Origin: an uncultured Porphyromonadaceae bacterium
GTDB lineage: Bacteria; Bacteroidota; Bacteroidia; Bacteroidales; Muribaculaceae
Length of the DNA stretch: 64,000 bases
Assembly (NCBI GenBank): GCA_945873625.1
Contig: CAMCDS010000005.1
Location: forward strand, 50,642-114,641
Direction: 5' to 3'
The translations under genes were made by a program, and so were the position numbers. Numbering within the stretch: position 1 is the first letter of the stretch; the number at the start of each line of letters is the position of its first letter. This document shows, in pieces, positions 5,468-14,552 of this stretch. The notes beneath the pieces are model-generated. The model saw only the letters and a list, made by a program, of their open reading frames with translations. It did no database searches and was not told where the DNA came from.

Positions 5468-7998
5468 ACAGATACAGTTTTTTCATACTATGCGTTGTCC
5501 TCGGTCTGCTGTCGGCAAAGGCGGCAGACCCGGGAGAACTGCGCGGCACGGTAGTTGACGCTGACACCGATGAGCCGGTAGCCGGATGCATCGTGAAAAC
5601 AAAAGGGGCGTTCACATCGACCGACGGGGAGGGGCGCTTCGCGATAATACCCAAAGCCGGCGCCGACTACGTTTCGTTCCGCTTCATGGGCTATGAGTCC
5701 CGTACTCTTCCCTTGACGGCCGACTTCTCTTGCGTGCGCCTCAGTCCGAAGGCTACCCGGCTCAATGACGTGATTGTAGAGGCTCCCGACATATATGCCA
5801 AAGGGGATACGCTGGTGTTCAATGTGGCGAAATATGCCAACGCCAAGGATAATGCCATAATTGACGTCATCAAGCGGCTGCCGGGTATCAAGGTAGAAGA
5901 AGACGGCACCATCAAGTATCAGGGCAAACCAATCAACAAATTCTATCTCGACGGCAACGACTTCATCGGCGGACAGTATGGCCTGGCCACCAACAACATT
6001 TCGCATAAGGATGTGGCGTCTGTCGAGGTAATGGAGAATCATCAGCCCGTGAAGGCTCTCGAAGGTATCGAGTTTCCGGAAGAAGCCGGCATTAATCTCA
6101 GACTGAAGGAGGATGCCCGTAGCCGCTGGGTTGGCGTGGCGCAGGCCGCCGCAGGCGTGCAGCCGTTTCTATACGACGGTTCGCTCTACGCGATGCGCGT
6201 AGCCCCTAAGAATCAGAATATCATCACACTCAAAGTCGACAACACGGGCTGGAATCCGGCTAATGAGATACTGGAGCACGATTTCGATGATATGTTCTCT
6301 TCGGATTATGCCTCAAATCTTTGGCCTGAATATATCTCGGCCGACATCGTGAGCGCTCCGCTGACCGAGAAGCGCACGCGCGACAATCTCTCGTGGCTGG
6401 CAAACGGAATCACCGCATGGAAGTCGGGCGACACCTCGATGCGCCTTAAACTCAACTATATGGGCGACCGTCTTGATTACAATTCGGGCATGACCACCGA
6501 TTATTTCAGTTCGCAGATTCCACGGTTTGTACAGAACAGTTCGCAGCGCACGCAGACCCACGACCTATCGGCGCAGTTTTTCAGCCAGACCAACAAGCGA
6601 GGCTTTTATCTCAAGGATAAGCTTACATTAGCGGGGGTATGGGACGAGTCCAATTCCGGCATTACCGGATCGTTTGATCTCTCGCAGCGCGTCAACCGCA
6701 AGAACTTCTCCGCCGCCAACGACCTTAAGCTCGTGAAACGAAACGAGAAGAAACTGTTTACCCTTGTCTCGCGCAACTCGTTCGGGTACCGCCCCGACCG
6801 GCTGATTGTGGCCGGAGATGAAGATGCGTCGCAGAGCGTCGGTTCTTCCGATTTCCGAAGCACTACCGAGACCAAATTAGGAAAGATGACGCGTTTCTGG
6901 AAATACTATGTAACCGCCGGACTCGACCTCAACTGGCACCGCATGAACAGCACACTTAGCGGACTGGGAGAATTTGACAACGACGGAATCCATGAGGCTT
7001 TCCTGTCAAATCTTTATGCCACTCCTCAGGTTGACTTCGAGCGCAATGGTTGGCGTGCATCGTTTCGCACATCGTTGAAATGGCTTCATTATTCAATAGC
7101 AGGTCAGCACGACTATCTCAATGTCTCGCCCCGCCTGTATGTCAGACGTCAGCTGACCGCAAAGTCAGACCTTTCGGCCTCCGTCGCTTACAGCCTCGAT
7201 TCGCCGCAGCCATATCTGAATATCGCGGTTCCCGTGCTTTCCGACTACCGTAACTTTTTCATCGCCGGGAATCCCGACAGATACTCGCATAATGTGGCCG
7301 CGACCATCTCTTACCGTTACCGCAATCCGTTGAAGTCTCTCTTTTTCAACCTGTCGGCAACCTACAACCATAGCAGCAGCCCGATGATGTCAAATCAGCT
7401 GTTTATAGGCGATTTTATCGTCTCCACCTACGCCGACCGGCTGAACGGCAGCAACTCATGGTATGTGAACGGCGGTTTCAGCAAAGGCCTCGGCCACAGC
7501 CGGATGGTGGTGGGCTGCGATGTTGAGGCCTCGGTATCGTCTGCCTCGTCGATGCGCGATAACGAAGTGATGCCTTTCAGGCAGATGACGGCCGGGGTGA
7601 AACCTTATTTCAAGGGAAGCCTTTTGAAATGGCTCTCGGTGAACTACGATGCAAGCTACGGTTTCTCAAGGCTCAGAACCGACGGAGAGACAAACAGTTA
7701 CCATACATTCCGGCAGCATCTTTTCGCAACCGTAATCCCTAACGACGTGTTGCAGTTCACTGTCGGGGCGGAGCATTTTCTCACCCGTTTTCCTGAGGGA
7801 AATTCCGCTAATCTTGTTCTTCTCGACGCTTCGGCTGTGTGGAGGGTCAGCAGCAAAGTCCGGCTGTCGCTGACGGCCGACAACCTCCTGAACCGGCGCA
7901 GCTACCGATATGTGAACTATGGCACTCTCTCGCGCTCGGAACACCACTTCCGGATTCGTCCGCGCAGCATCCTCGCCTCCGTGCAGTATAGTTTCTAA
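5464..7998 (+). CDS. TonB-dependent-receptor-like outer membrane protein
   Basis: An 844-residue outer membrane protein. After a signal peptide (about 1-20) comes a carboxypeptidase-regulatory-like beta-sandwich (ELRGTVVDADTDEPVAG, about 25-100). Next is a plug-like region (LPGIKVEEDGTIKYQGK to about residue 215), and then a long beta-barrel rich in aromatic/polar alternation ending in Phe (SVQYSF). It belongs to the group of TonB-like barrels that occur next to GLPGLI proteins. It lacks a clear N-terminal TonB box, so energy coupling is uncertain. It is translationally coupled to the GLPGLI gene. The substrate or role is unknown; export or envelope homeostasis is as likely as uptake. Confidence 0.88.
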   Translation: MNRYSFFILCVVLGLLSAKAADPGELRGTVVDADTDEPVAGCIVKTKGAFTSTDGEGRFAIIPKAGADYVSFRFMGYESRTLPLTADFSCVRLSPKATRLNDVIVEAPDIYAKGDTLVFNVAKYANAKDNAIIDVIKRLPGIKVEEDGTIKYQGKPINKFYLDGNDFIGGQYGLATNNISHKDVASVEVMENHQPVKALEGIEFPEEAGINLRLKEDARSRWVGVAQAAAGVQPFLYDGSLYAMRVAPKNQNIITLKVDNTGWNPANEILEHDFDDMFSSDYASNLWPEYISADIVSAPLTEKRTRDNLSWLANGITAWKSGDTSMRLKLNYMGDRLDYNSGMTTDYFSSQIPRFVQNSSQRTQTHDLSAQFFSQTNKRGFYLKDKLTLAGVWDESNSGITGSFDLSQRVNRKNFSAANDLKLVKRNEKKLFTLVSRNSFGYRPDRLIVAGDEDASQSVGSSDFRSTTETKLGKMTRFWKYYVTAGLDLNWHRMNSTLSGLGEFDNDGIHEAFLSNLYATPQVDFERNGWRASFRTSLKWLHYSIAGQHDYLNVSPRLYVRRQLTAKSDLSASVAYSLDSPQPYLNIAVPVLSDYRNFFIAGNPDRYSHNVAATISYRYRNPLKSLFFNLSATYNHSSSPMMSNQLFIGDFIVSTYADRLNGSNSWYVNGGFSKGLGHSRMVVGCDVEASVSSASSMRDNEVMPFRQMTAGVKPYFKGSLLKWLSVNYDASYGFSRLRTDGETNSYHTFRQHLFATVIPNDVLQFTVGAEHFLTRFPEGNSANLVLLDASAVWRVSSKVRLSLTADNLLNRRSYRYVNYGTLSRSEHHFRIRPRSILASVQYSF

Positions 7999-8005
7999 AA
8001 AACTG

Positions 8006-8037
8006 TCGCGTCCCCGACACAACCGTCGAGGACGCGA
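8006..8037 (+). terminator. Stem-loop terminator after the TonB-like gene
   Basis: TCGCGTCCCCGAC (8006-8018) pairs with GTCGAGGACGCGA (8025-8037) across a six-base loop, with one mismatch. It lies 8 bases after the stop codon and 7 bases before the end of the convergent gene, so it may serve both. The U-tract is weak. Confidence 0.7.
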
Positions 8038-8044
8038 TAATCAT

Positions 8045-8236
8045 TCATATCATCACTACAGTATTTTCCCACGGAAACTTGAATTCACGCATCTGTCTCA
8101 TTACTCTGGCGATACGTTCCTCCTGTTCTTGTGAAAGTCCGAGAGTGGGATTCTTCTCACGCTCCTCGGCCTTACGCACGAAATCATCGGCTATTTCTCC
8201 GGAAAGGATGGGCACTGCTTTAATTGGAATTGTCAT
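8045..8236 (-). CDS. Small charged protein of unknown function
   Basis: A 63-residue protein, MTIPIKAVPILSGEIADDF at the start and a highly charged helical middle (EEREKN, QEQEERIARVMRQMREF). I associate short proteins with this KAVPxLxGE opening with Bacteroidota antitoxin-like or cassette genes, but cannot name a family. It lies 28 bases after the EVE-like gene on the same strand and is probably co-transcribed with it. A stop-to-stop terminator separates it from the convergent TonB-like gene. Confidence 0.6.
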   Translation of the reverse strand: MTIPIKAVPILSGEIADDFVRKAEEREKNPTLGLSQEQEERIARVMRQMREFKFPWENTVVMI

Positions 8237-8264
8237 ATTGTTATCTCCTCAGAATGAAAAGGAA

Positions 8265-8669
8265 TCATCTACAATTTCCAAATTGTTCTTCGATATACTC
8301 GAATAATTCAGCATTATTACACATAGGGTGCTGAAGACTTCGTCCGCCTTTGAAACCGTGCTTCTTCAATGAATCTTCATCCAAGGTATCCCCCGTAAAT
8401 TCCTGAATTGCCTCTAATCGCCAGGTTATATCGTTGGGCGCATTTTCAACCCAGAATTTACTATCAGATCTTTTCTCAATACCCGTTACTACGGTCTTGA
8501 AAATAATCTTACGTTCCGTTGAGCTGAATATGTAAACAATATCCCCAACAGCAAAATTATTACGCTCCCGTTTCCAATTTATATAGCCGATTTCCACTAA
8601 AGAAGCATAATGATTGCATCGTTTTGCGTTTGCGAAAACGAGCCAGTGTTTCTTAGAAGAGGTTTTCAT
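8265..8669 (-). CDS. EVE/PUA-like domain protein
   Basis: A 134-residue single-domain protein. The order WLVFANAKRC, INWKRERNNFAVGDIVYIF, then IIFKTVVTGI, and a C-terminal helix ending FEYIEEQF, matches the layout of EVE/PUA-like folds. Proteins of that fold bind modified bases in DNA or RNA. Such domains often occur in restriction or other defence systems, but none is visible here. Base composition is clearly AT-richer than in the flanking genes, suggesting transfer. A TACCTTTGC element directly upstream (8673-8681, minus strand) is a likely promoter. Assignment is by pattern only. Confidence 0.55.
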   Translation of the reverse strand: MKTSSKKHWLVFANAKRCNHYASLVEIGYINWKRERNNFAVGDIVYIFSSTERKIIFKTVVTGIEKRSDSKFWVENAPNDITWRLEAIQEFTGDTLDEDSLKKHGFKGGRSLQHPMCNNAELFEYIEEQFGNCR

Positions 8670-8672
8670 AAT

Positions 8673-8681
8673 GCAAAGGTA
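8673..8681 (-). promoter_or_regulatory. -7 promoter element of the EVE-like gene pair
   Basis: TACCTTTGC on the minus strand ends three bases before the start codon, the same near-leaderless spacing as at 2213-2221. Confidence 0.5.
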
Positions 8682-8768
8682 AGCAAAAAACGCGATTCTT
8701 TATGCCCGGTGCATAAGAAATGTAAATACCGAGGCTATCTTTTTTAGGCAAAAAGAGGTCTGCGGGTG

Positions 8769-9638
8769 TCAGAGGCGGATCTTGAAGAGGCGGGACGAGG
8801 GGAAGGCGTCGGGTGAAAGGTCCGGCTCCGAGTCGAAGATGCCGAAGAGGGCCGAGCCGCTGCCCGACATCTGGGCATAGAGGGCGCCGGCGTCGTAGAG
8901 AGTCTGCTTGATGAGCGGAAGCTCGGGATGCGCTTCGAAGATATGGGGCTCAAATTCGTTTTCCACTTTTCCTGGCCATTCGGCGGGGTTGAGGCAGAGC
9001 GGCGCGAGGGTGTCGGCGTGGTCGCGTCCGCAGTCTATCCCGGCGAAGGCCTCGCGGGTGGGGATTCCGAAAGCAGGCTTGACGATAAGCAGCCATTTCC
9101 CCTCGAGCGAGAGGTCGACGGGTGTCATTATTTCGCCTATGCCTTTTGCGAGGCATGGACGGTTGAGGATGAAGAAGGGGCAGTCGGCGCCGAGTCCGGC
9201 GGCCGTCTCAATCAGATCTTCGTCGCTCAGATGCGCCCCGGTGAGCTCGTTGAGTGCTTTTAGCGTGAGCGATGCGTCGGCCGAGCCTCCTCCGAGTCCG
9301 GCTCCGTCGGGTATATGCTTTTCAAGCCTGATGTCGAAAGGGGGCATTGCCTTGCCCGTCTTCCGGAGCAGGGCTTCTTCAAAGGCTTTGGCCGCCTTAT
9401 ACACGAGGTTCTTTTCGAGCGGACAATCGATGGCGTTGCCGGTGAAGGTGAAGCGCGTAGTCTCGGCATCAGGCAGTTCGGTTACTTCCAGAATGTCGCA
9501 GAACGGTTGCGGAGAGTAGGGGGTGCCGCTCCGCAGGCCGATGGGGTAGAACAGTGTGGAAAGCTCATGGTAACCGTCGGGACGTCGGGCCGTTACCTGC
9601 AAGCCGATGTTGATCTTTGCATTGACGAATATGATCAT
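8769..9638 (-). CDS. ispE: 4-diphosphocytidyl-2-C-methyl-D-erythritol kinase
   Basis: A 289-residue GHMP kinase of the non-mevalonate (MEP) isoprenoid pathway, phosphorylating CDP-methylerythritol at the 2-hydroxyl. Diagnostic features are the N-terminal NAKINIGLQV, RPDGYHELSTLFYPI, and the GHMP ATP-binding loop IPDGAGLGGGSADAS. The C-terminal motif MSGSGSALFGIF is also present. Length is normal for IspE. It is the last gene of a long minus-strand run; its start lies three bases after the MATE stop, so the two are coupled. No terminator with a clear U-tract is visible between its end and the EVE-like gene. Confidence 0.95.
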   Translation of the reverse strand: MIIFVNAKINIGLQVTARRPDGYHELSTLFYPIGLRSGTPYSPQPFCDILEVTELPDAETTRFTFTGNAIDCPLEKNLVYKAAKAFEEALLRKTGKAMPPFDIRLEKHIPDGAGLGGGSADASLTLKALNELTGAHLSDEDLIETAAGLGADCPFFILNRPCLAKGIGEIMTPVDLSLEGKWLLIVKPAFGIPTREAFAGIDCGRDHADTLAPLCLNPAEWPGKVENEFEPHIFEAHPELPLIKQTLYDAGALYAQMSGSGSALFGIFDSEPDLSPDAFPSSRLFKIRL

Positions 9639-9641
9639 GAT

Positions 9642-10979
9642 TCAGTCGGGTTTACGTGAAGGGATGCGCTCTACTACGGCCGGGGAGAACACCCGTCGCG
9701 ACTGGACGGCAAGCAGTGCGCCGCGTGTGAGCAGATATGCGAGGAAAGCGGTCCAGAGGCGGTTGTTGTCGGGGAATGACAGCCCCTGCGGACCGAGGAA
9801 GCACACGCTGAAGAATACGGCCGCCGCCGCCATGGTGGCCACAAGCATACGCCTTGTAGCTGTGAGACCTATATAGAATCCGTCGTAGATGAAGGCCGCC
9901 ACTGTCAGGGGCGGGATCAGCATGAGCCAGATGCGGTAATGCTCCACTCCGGCCACCACACGCTCCGAGTCGGTGAGCAGAGCGGCCATGTCGGTGGCGA
10001 AGAGGGTGTAGACAGCGAAGAAGAATACCGCCATTCCGGCCGACCAGAGGAGCAGGGCGCGTCGGCTGAGCCGCAGCATCCTGTAGTCGCGCGCACCGGC
10101 AAAACGGCCGGTGAGGGCCTCGGCCGTGAATGCGAATCCGTCCATGAAGAAGGAGAAGAAGTGGAAAAACTGCATCATCACGGCGTTGACGGCGAGGGTA
10201 AGCTCTCCGAGTCGCGCGCCGATGGCCGTGGTGGAGAGCGAGACGGCCATTATGCAGCCCGAGCGGAAGAATATGTCGGTATTCACGGAGAAGAATCTGC
10301 GCAGGCCTCCGTCGGCGAATACGCCTCTCCATCCGCACCACATCTTTCCGGGACTCTTGCGTCGGGCTATCAGCAGGGCGATGCCGAGCCCCAGCCAGTT
10401 GGCGGTCAGCGTGCCGAAAGCCACGCCGATGAATCCGAAGCGAAAGAGGAATACGAGCGATACGCTCGCCGCTATGTTGATAATGTTGACTGAGACTGAA
10501 ATCACCATCGGCAGAAACGTGGTCTGCATTCCGAAGAGCCAGCCCTGTATGGCAGTGGTGGCAAGGATAGCCGGTGCTGAGAGTATGCATACCGAATAGT
10601 AGGCCGAGGCAAGGCTGCGGGCTTCCCCTTCGGGACTGATGGCAGCCAGCAGACCTTCGCGCAGCGGCACGGCGCAGACGAGCAGCAGCAGTCCGATGGC
10701 GCATCCGAGCACTATGGCGCGGCTGAAGGTCTCCGACAGCCGCTTCACGTCTCCGGCTCCGAAGGCCTGGGCCGTGAGTCCGGTGGTGCCCATGCGCAGG
10801 AAGCCGAAAAGCCAGAAGGTTACGTTGAGCATCATCGAACCTACGGCTATGGCGGCGATAAACGAGTCGGAGTGCAGATGGCCGGCTATGGCCGTGTCCG
10901 ACAGGCCGAGCAGCGGCACGGTGATGTTGCTCACTATGGCCGGCACCGTAAGGCGCAGTATTTCCCTGTTGAGTCTCAC
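9642..10979 (-). CDS. MATE family efflux transporter (DinF-like)
   Basis: A 445-residue inner membrane protein with about 12 hydrophobic helices. The N-terminal half contains VPAIVSNITVPLLGLSDTAI, the classic MATE helix 1-2 pattern. The second half repeats the layout from about residue 225. The length and the IAGH/FGFLRMGTTGLTAQAFG segment place it with DinF-type Na+- or H+-coupled multidrug exporters. It sits between a coiled-coil lipoprotein gene (9-base gap) and ispE (3-base gap). The substrate cannot be read from the sequence. Confidence 0.93.
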   Translation of the reverse strand: MRLNREILRLTVPAIVSNITVPLLGLSDTAIAGHLHSDSFIAAIAVGSMMLNVTFWLFGFLRMGTTGLTAQAFGAGDVKRLSETFSRAIVLGCAIGLLLLVCAVPLREGLLAAISPEGEARSLASAYYSVCILSAPAILATTAIQGWLFGMQTTFLPMVISVSVNIINIAASVSLVFLFRFGFIGVAFGTLTANWLGLGIALLIARRKSPGKMWCGWRGVFADGGLRRFFSVNTDIFFRSGCIMAVSLSTTAIGARLGELTLAVNAVMMQFFHFFSFFMDGFAFTAEALTGRFAGARDYRMLRLSRRALLLWSAGMAVFFFAVYTLFATDMAALLTDSERVVAGVEHYRIWLMLIPPLTVAAFIYDGFYIGLTATRRMLVATMAAAAVFFSVCFLGPQGLSFPDNNRLWTAFLAYLLTRGALLAVQSRRVFSPAVVERIPSRKPD

Positions 10980-10988
10980 CGGGCGGCT

Positions 10989-11690
10989 TTATTTTTCGGT
11001 CTTGGAGCGGAGAAGGTCGATCTTGCGGCTCAGCAGAGGCAGGGTTCGTTCGAGGCGGCTCACTTCGGCACGGGCTTCGGCCAGCTTCCATGTGAGTGCC
11101 ACTATCCTGGCGTCGGCAGGCTGCATCTTGATGGTGCGTCGGGTAGATCCGATGTAGCTTACAGTGATTGCGTCGGGCGCCGAAGCGGCCACGAGGCGTC
11201 CTATCGAGTCGGCCTTGGCTCCGGTGAAGAGCACGGTGTTGAGTCCGCCTGAGCGGTAGTTGAGTCCCTGGTCGTGGCCTACGGTGGCCGATTCCACGGT
11301 CTTGCCACCGGCGCTTACAGCTATCGAGGTGAACGAGCCTCCCGACAGGGCGGCGATGAGCTCAAACGCCTCCGACTTGGCGATGCGCGCAGTGAGTCCG
11401 GTGCGCGTCAGCGGGTAATGGTCGCGCGCTGCCTTGAGGATGGTGTAGCCCTCCACTTCGCGCGGGTTGTCGACGAAAGTAAAGAGCGAGAGCATAGAGT
11501 CGACGGTGGAATAGGCTGTGGCCAGAGAGTCTTCTGTAAGTTTCACGGTCTGCTGGAGCGAGGCCACCGAGTCGGCCAGCGAGGCCTTCCATTCGTCGTA
11601 TTTGTCGGCGTTGCGGCTACGCTCCTGGCGTCCGGTGCACCCGGCGGCGACAGCGGCGAGGGCAAGGAGTATGGGTAAAATCTTCTTCAT
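10989..11690 (-). CDS. Coiled-coil lipoprotein of unknown function
   Basis: A 233-residue protein with a lipoprotein signal (lipobox AAGC, Cys18). A short coiled coil (about 30-65) is followed by a globular region of about 100 residues. The globular part includes TILKAARDHYPLTRTGLTA and two Gly/Ser-rich turns. A second coiled coil lies at the C-terminus (ALTWKLAEARAEVSRLERT onward). It is encoded between relA and the MATE gene with short gaps. I do not recognise a family; a periplasmic scaffold role is possible but unsupported. Confidence 0.8.
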   Translation of the reverse strand: MKKILPILLALAAVAAGCTGRQERSRNADKYDEWKASLADSVASLQQTVKLTEDSLATAYSTVDSMLSLFTFVDNPREVEGYTILKAARDHYPLTRTGLTARIAKSEAFELIAALSGGSFTSIAVSAGGKTVESATVGHDQGLNYRSGGLNTVLFTGAKADSIGRLVAASAPDAITVSYIGSTRRTIKMQPADARIVALTWKLAEARAEVSRLERTLPLLSRKIDLLRSKTEK

Positions 11691-11715
11691 GTCGGTTGGT
11701 TTGGTGCCGGAATCG

Positions 11716-13917
11716 TCAGCTCCGGCTTATGTCTTTGACGCCCTTCACGGTGCGCAGTTTCTTTATCAGGGAGTTGAGCCGGGCCGTGTCTCTGACGTTG
11801 ATTGTAAGCCAGCCCTGAAACACTCCGTCGTGTGAGTCGATCGAGATGTTTCTCAGACTCATGTCGCTCTCCTTGGCTATTATGGACGTGATGTTGGTTA
11901 CGATTCCTATGTCGTCGTAGCCCACCACCTTCAGGGCCACAGGCATGAGTTGCCCGGGCGCTCCGCTCCAACTCACCGGCACTATGCGGTAGGGGTAGCG
12001 CTGGCGTATGTTGGGGGCGTTGGGGCAGTTGCGGTGGTGCACCTTTATCACTCCGTCGGAGCTGATGAATCCGAATACGTCATCGCCGAAGATAGGGGAG
12101 CAGCATTTGGCGAGTTTGTAGCGCAGCCCCTTTATGGTCTTTCCGTCGACCGAAAGGATTTCGGCGTTGGTCTCCTCCCCGGTGTCGCCGTTCATCCTGA
12201 ACTCCTCGGCCGACACTTTGGCCGCCTGGCTGTCGGCGGTCTCGGTCTCGCTCTCGTAGGCGGAGAGAAACTTCCCGGCGTCCATCTTCTCGTCGGCTAT
12301 GTCGGCGAAGAAGTCGTTGACGTATTTGTAGCCCGTCTTCTTGATGACGCGCATCATCACCGCCTCGTCGATTTCAAGTTTACGGTTTTTGGCGCGGCGT
12401 TCGAGCATCTCCTTTCCGAGTTCGGCGTGGTGCAGCTTCGCCTCGTTGAGACTCTGGCGGATCTTGTTGCGCGCCTTCGACGTAACGGCGATCGAGAGCC
12501 AGTCGTGGCTCGGCGACTGCGATGGGGAGGTGATGATTTCCACGGTGTCGCCGTTGGCGATGCGGTGGGTGAGCTTGCGGTGTACGCCGTCGATGATGGC
12601 GCCCGTGCAGCGGCATCCCACCTTGGAATGTATGGCGAAGGCGAAGTCGAGCACGGTGGCTCCCGGCGAGAGCCGCAGCAGGTCGCCTTTCGGCGTGAAC
12701 GCGAACACTTCCTTGCCGGCGGCATCGGGACGGATGTCCTTCATCAGCTGCATGGGGCCTGAGTCGGCGGTCTCGAGGATGTCGCGTATGTTGTTCATCC
12801 ACTGGTCGGTGCTGTCGCTCTTCACACCCTTGTAGCGCCAGTGGGCGGCAAGGCCCTTCTCGGCCACAAGGTCCATGCGCTTCGTGCGGAACTGCACCTC
12901 CACCCATTTCGAGCCCGGACCCATCACGGTGGCATGGAGCGATTCATATCCGTTGCTCTTGGGAATCGTGATCCAGTCTTTCATGCGGGCCGGATTGGCC
13001 GTATACATGTCGGCGAGTATGGAATACGCCAGCCAGCAGTCGCGCTTCTCGCGCTCGAGAGGCGTGTCGATAATCACGCGGATTGCAAACAGGTCGTAGA
13101 TATGCTGCATATCTACCTTCTGTTTCTTTATCTTGGCCCAGATGGATGATATTGACTTCGTGCGCCCCTTGATGGTGAAGCGCAGTCCGGCTGCCGTGAG
13201 CTTCTCCTTCACCGGGGCTATGAAAGCGGCGATGTAGGCGTCGCGGTCGCGTTTGGTCTCGTTGAGTTTGCGTGCTATCTGAGTGTAAATCTCGCGGTTG
13301 GTGTATTTGAGGGCAAGGTCTTCGAGCTCGCTTTTGAGCTTGTAGAGGCCGAGGCGGTGGGCCAGCTGGGCGTAGAGGTATTCGGCCTCGAAAGCCACGT
13401 CGCACACCCATTGCGTGTCGGGATGGCGGTTAATCGAGCGCATGAGCGCCACGTTGTGGACGATCATCACGATTATCACGCGGATGTCGTCGGCCAGCGA
13501 GAGGAGCAGCCCGCGGAAGTTGTCGGGGTTTCTCACGCCGGCGCGCGTGCTGAACTTCATCACTTCGGCTATGCCGTCGATCAGGGCGGCGATGTCTTCG
13601 CCCCATTCGCGCGCCACACCTTTTGCGAATCCCTCCTTCATTCGGCAGAGGGGGAATAGGAGAATGGAAGCGAGGATATTGCGGTCGGGCTCCACGCTGC
13701 GGGCGAAGAGCGACGCCGTGCGGAGCGTCATGAGCAGGAAGGGTATTCCGTGGCGGTCGCGCGTCGGAAGTCCGCGACATTCGCTGCGGAGCAACGCCAG
13801 CAGACGGTCGGCCTCCCCGGCATCGAAACGCGGGGCGGCGGCTTCTTTGATTTCGCTGATGCATTCGGCGGTCTGCCGCAGTTCGCCGAAAGTCAGCGGT
13901 GTGGATGGTTCTTGCAT
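11716..13917 (-). CDS. relA: RelA-type (p)ppGpp synthetase with inactive hydrolase domain
   Basis: A 733-residue Rel/SpoT-family protein with HD-like, synthetase, TGS, linker and C-terminal ACT regions. The synthetase half is intact: GRTKSISSIWAKIKK, YDLFAIRVI, WITIPKSNGYESLHATV, and WVEVQFRTKRMD followed by AAHWRYKG. The hydrolase half is degenerate: where active enzymes have LLHDVVEDT this protein reads LLFPLCRMK. The ADRLHN block is replaced by IVHNVALM. It should therefore make but not degrade ppGpp, as RelA does. The TGS domain (VFAFTPKGDLLRLSPGA) and the ACT domain (about 660-733) are complete. It follows queE by 35 bases. Confidence 0.92.
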   Translation of the reverse strand: MQEPSTPLTFGELRQTAECISEIKEAAAPRFDAGEADRLLALLRSECRGLPTRDRHGIPFLLMTLRTASLFARSVEPDRNILASILLFPLCRMKEGFAKGVAREWGEDIAALIDGIAEVMKFSTRAGVRNPDNFRGLLLSLADDIRVIIVMIVHNVALMRSINRHPDTQWVCDVAFEAEYLYAQLAHRLGLYKLKSELEDLALKYTNREIYTQIARKLNETKRDRDAYIAAFIAPVKEKLTAAGLRFTIKGRTKSISSIWAKIKKQKVDMQHIYDLFAIRVIIDTPLEREKRDCWLAYSILADMYTANPARMKDWITIPKSNGYESLHATVMGPGSKWVEVQFRTKRMDLVAEKGLAAHWRYKGVKSDSTDQWMNNIRDILETADSGPMQLMKDIRPDAAGKEVFAFTPKGDLLRLSPGATVLDFAFAIHSKVGCRCTGAIIDGVHRKLTHRIANGDTVEIITSPSQSPSHDWLSIAVTSKARNKIRQSLNEAKLHHAELGKEMLERRAKNRKLEIDEAVMMRVIKKTGYKYVNDFFADIADEKMDAGKFLSAYESETETADSQAAKVSAEEFRMNGDTGEETNAEILSVDGKTIKGLRYKLAKCCSPIFGDDVFGFISSDGVIKVHHRNCPNAPNIRQRYPYRIVPVSWSGAPGQLMPVALKVVGYDDIGIVTNITSIIAKESDMSLRNISIDSHDGVFQGWLTINVRDTARLNSLIKKLRTVKGVKDISRS

Positions 13918-13952
13918 CTCGGTCGGAAGGGAGTGGATGGTGAAGACGGGTG

Positions 13953-14552
13953 TCAGGGTATTCCGAGGAAGCGGTGTAGCTGCACCGAGAGAGTCCAGCG
14001 CGGGTCGGAGAGCACGCGGCTCACGGTGCGCAGGCGGTTGGCCTGACGCTGCTTTTCGTCGGCCACGAAGCAGGGCTGCAGGTACATGAGCGTCTTCTCG
14101 CCGCGGCAGGGGAGCGCAAAGTATTGTTCAAGGTCCTGGCCGGTGTCGACCACCTTGATTTCATCGGCCCTGTCGGCTACCACCGGGAGCGGCTCGATAC
14201 CCTCGATGCCGCATTTGGGGCTTACCGTAACCCAGTCGATGTCGGCGGGCACGGGGAGGGTGCCGTTGGTCTCGACGGCCACCCGTTTGCCGGTGGTGCG
14301 TTTCAGCATACGCACGAAGTCGTTGTCGATGTGGAGGCACGGCTCGCCTCCGGTCAGCACTATCCATCCGGCCGTATAGAGGTTGACGGCGCGGATGATG
14401 TCGTCGTCGGTCATGAATATGCCGGGTGTATGGTCGGTGTCGCAGAAAGGGCAGCTGAGGTTGCAGCCCGAAAAGCGGACAAACACCGAGGGAAAGCCCG
14501 TGTGATGGCCTTCCCCCTGGAGCGAATAGAATATCTCGTTGATCTTACGCAT
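13953..14552 (-). CDS. queE: 7-carboxy-7-deazaguanine synthase (radical SAM)
   Basis: A 199-residue radical SAM enzyme that rearranges carboxytetrahydropterin to 7-carboxy-7-deazaguanine in queuosine biosynthesis. The ATG at 14552 gives MRKINEIFYSLQGEG, the family's N-terminus; an upstream extension of the frame overlaps queD and is not used. The [4Fe-4S] motif is C30-x3-C34-x2-C37 (CNLSCPFC). It has the GEP motif in VLTGGEPCLH and is of the compact QueE type. It overlaps queD by eight bases. Confidence 0.95.
   Translation of the reverse strand: MRKINEIFYSLQGEGHHTGFPSVFVRFSGCNLSCPFCDTDHTPGIFMTDDDIIRAVNLYTAGWIVLTGGEPCLHIDNDFVRMLKRTTGKRVAVETNGTLPVPADIDWVTVSPKCGIEGIEPLPVVADRADEIKVVDTGQDLEQYFALPCRGEKTLMYLQPCFVADEKQRQANRLRTVSRVLSDPRWTLSVQLHRFLGIP

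Noticed and set aside
5488..6042. Long open frame on the minus strand inside the TonB-like gene
   Set aside because: It lies wholly opposite a well-supported gene and its composition reflects the codon bias of the plus-strand gene.
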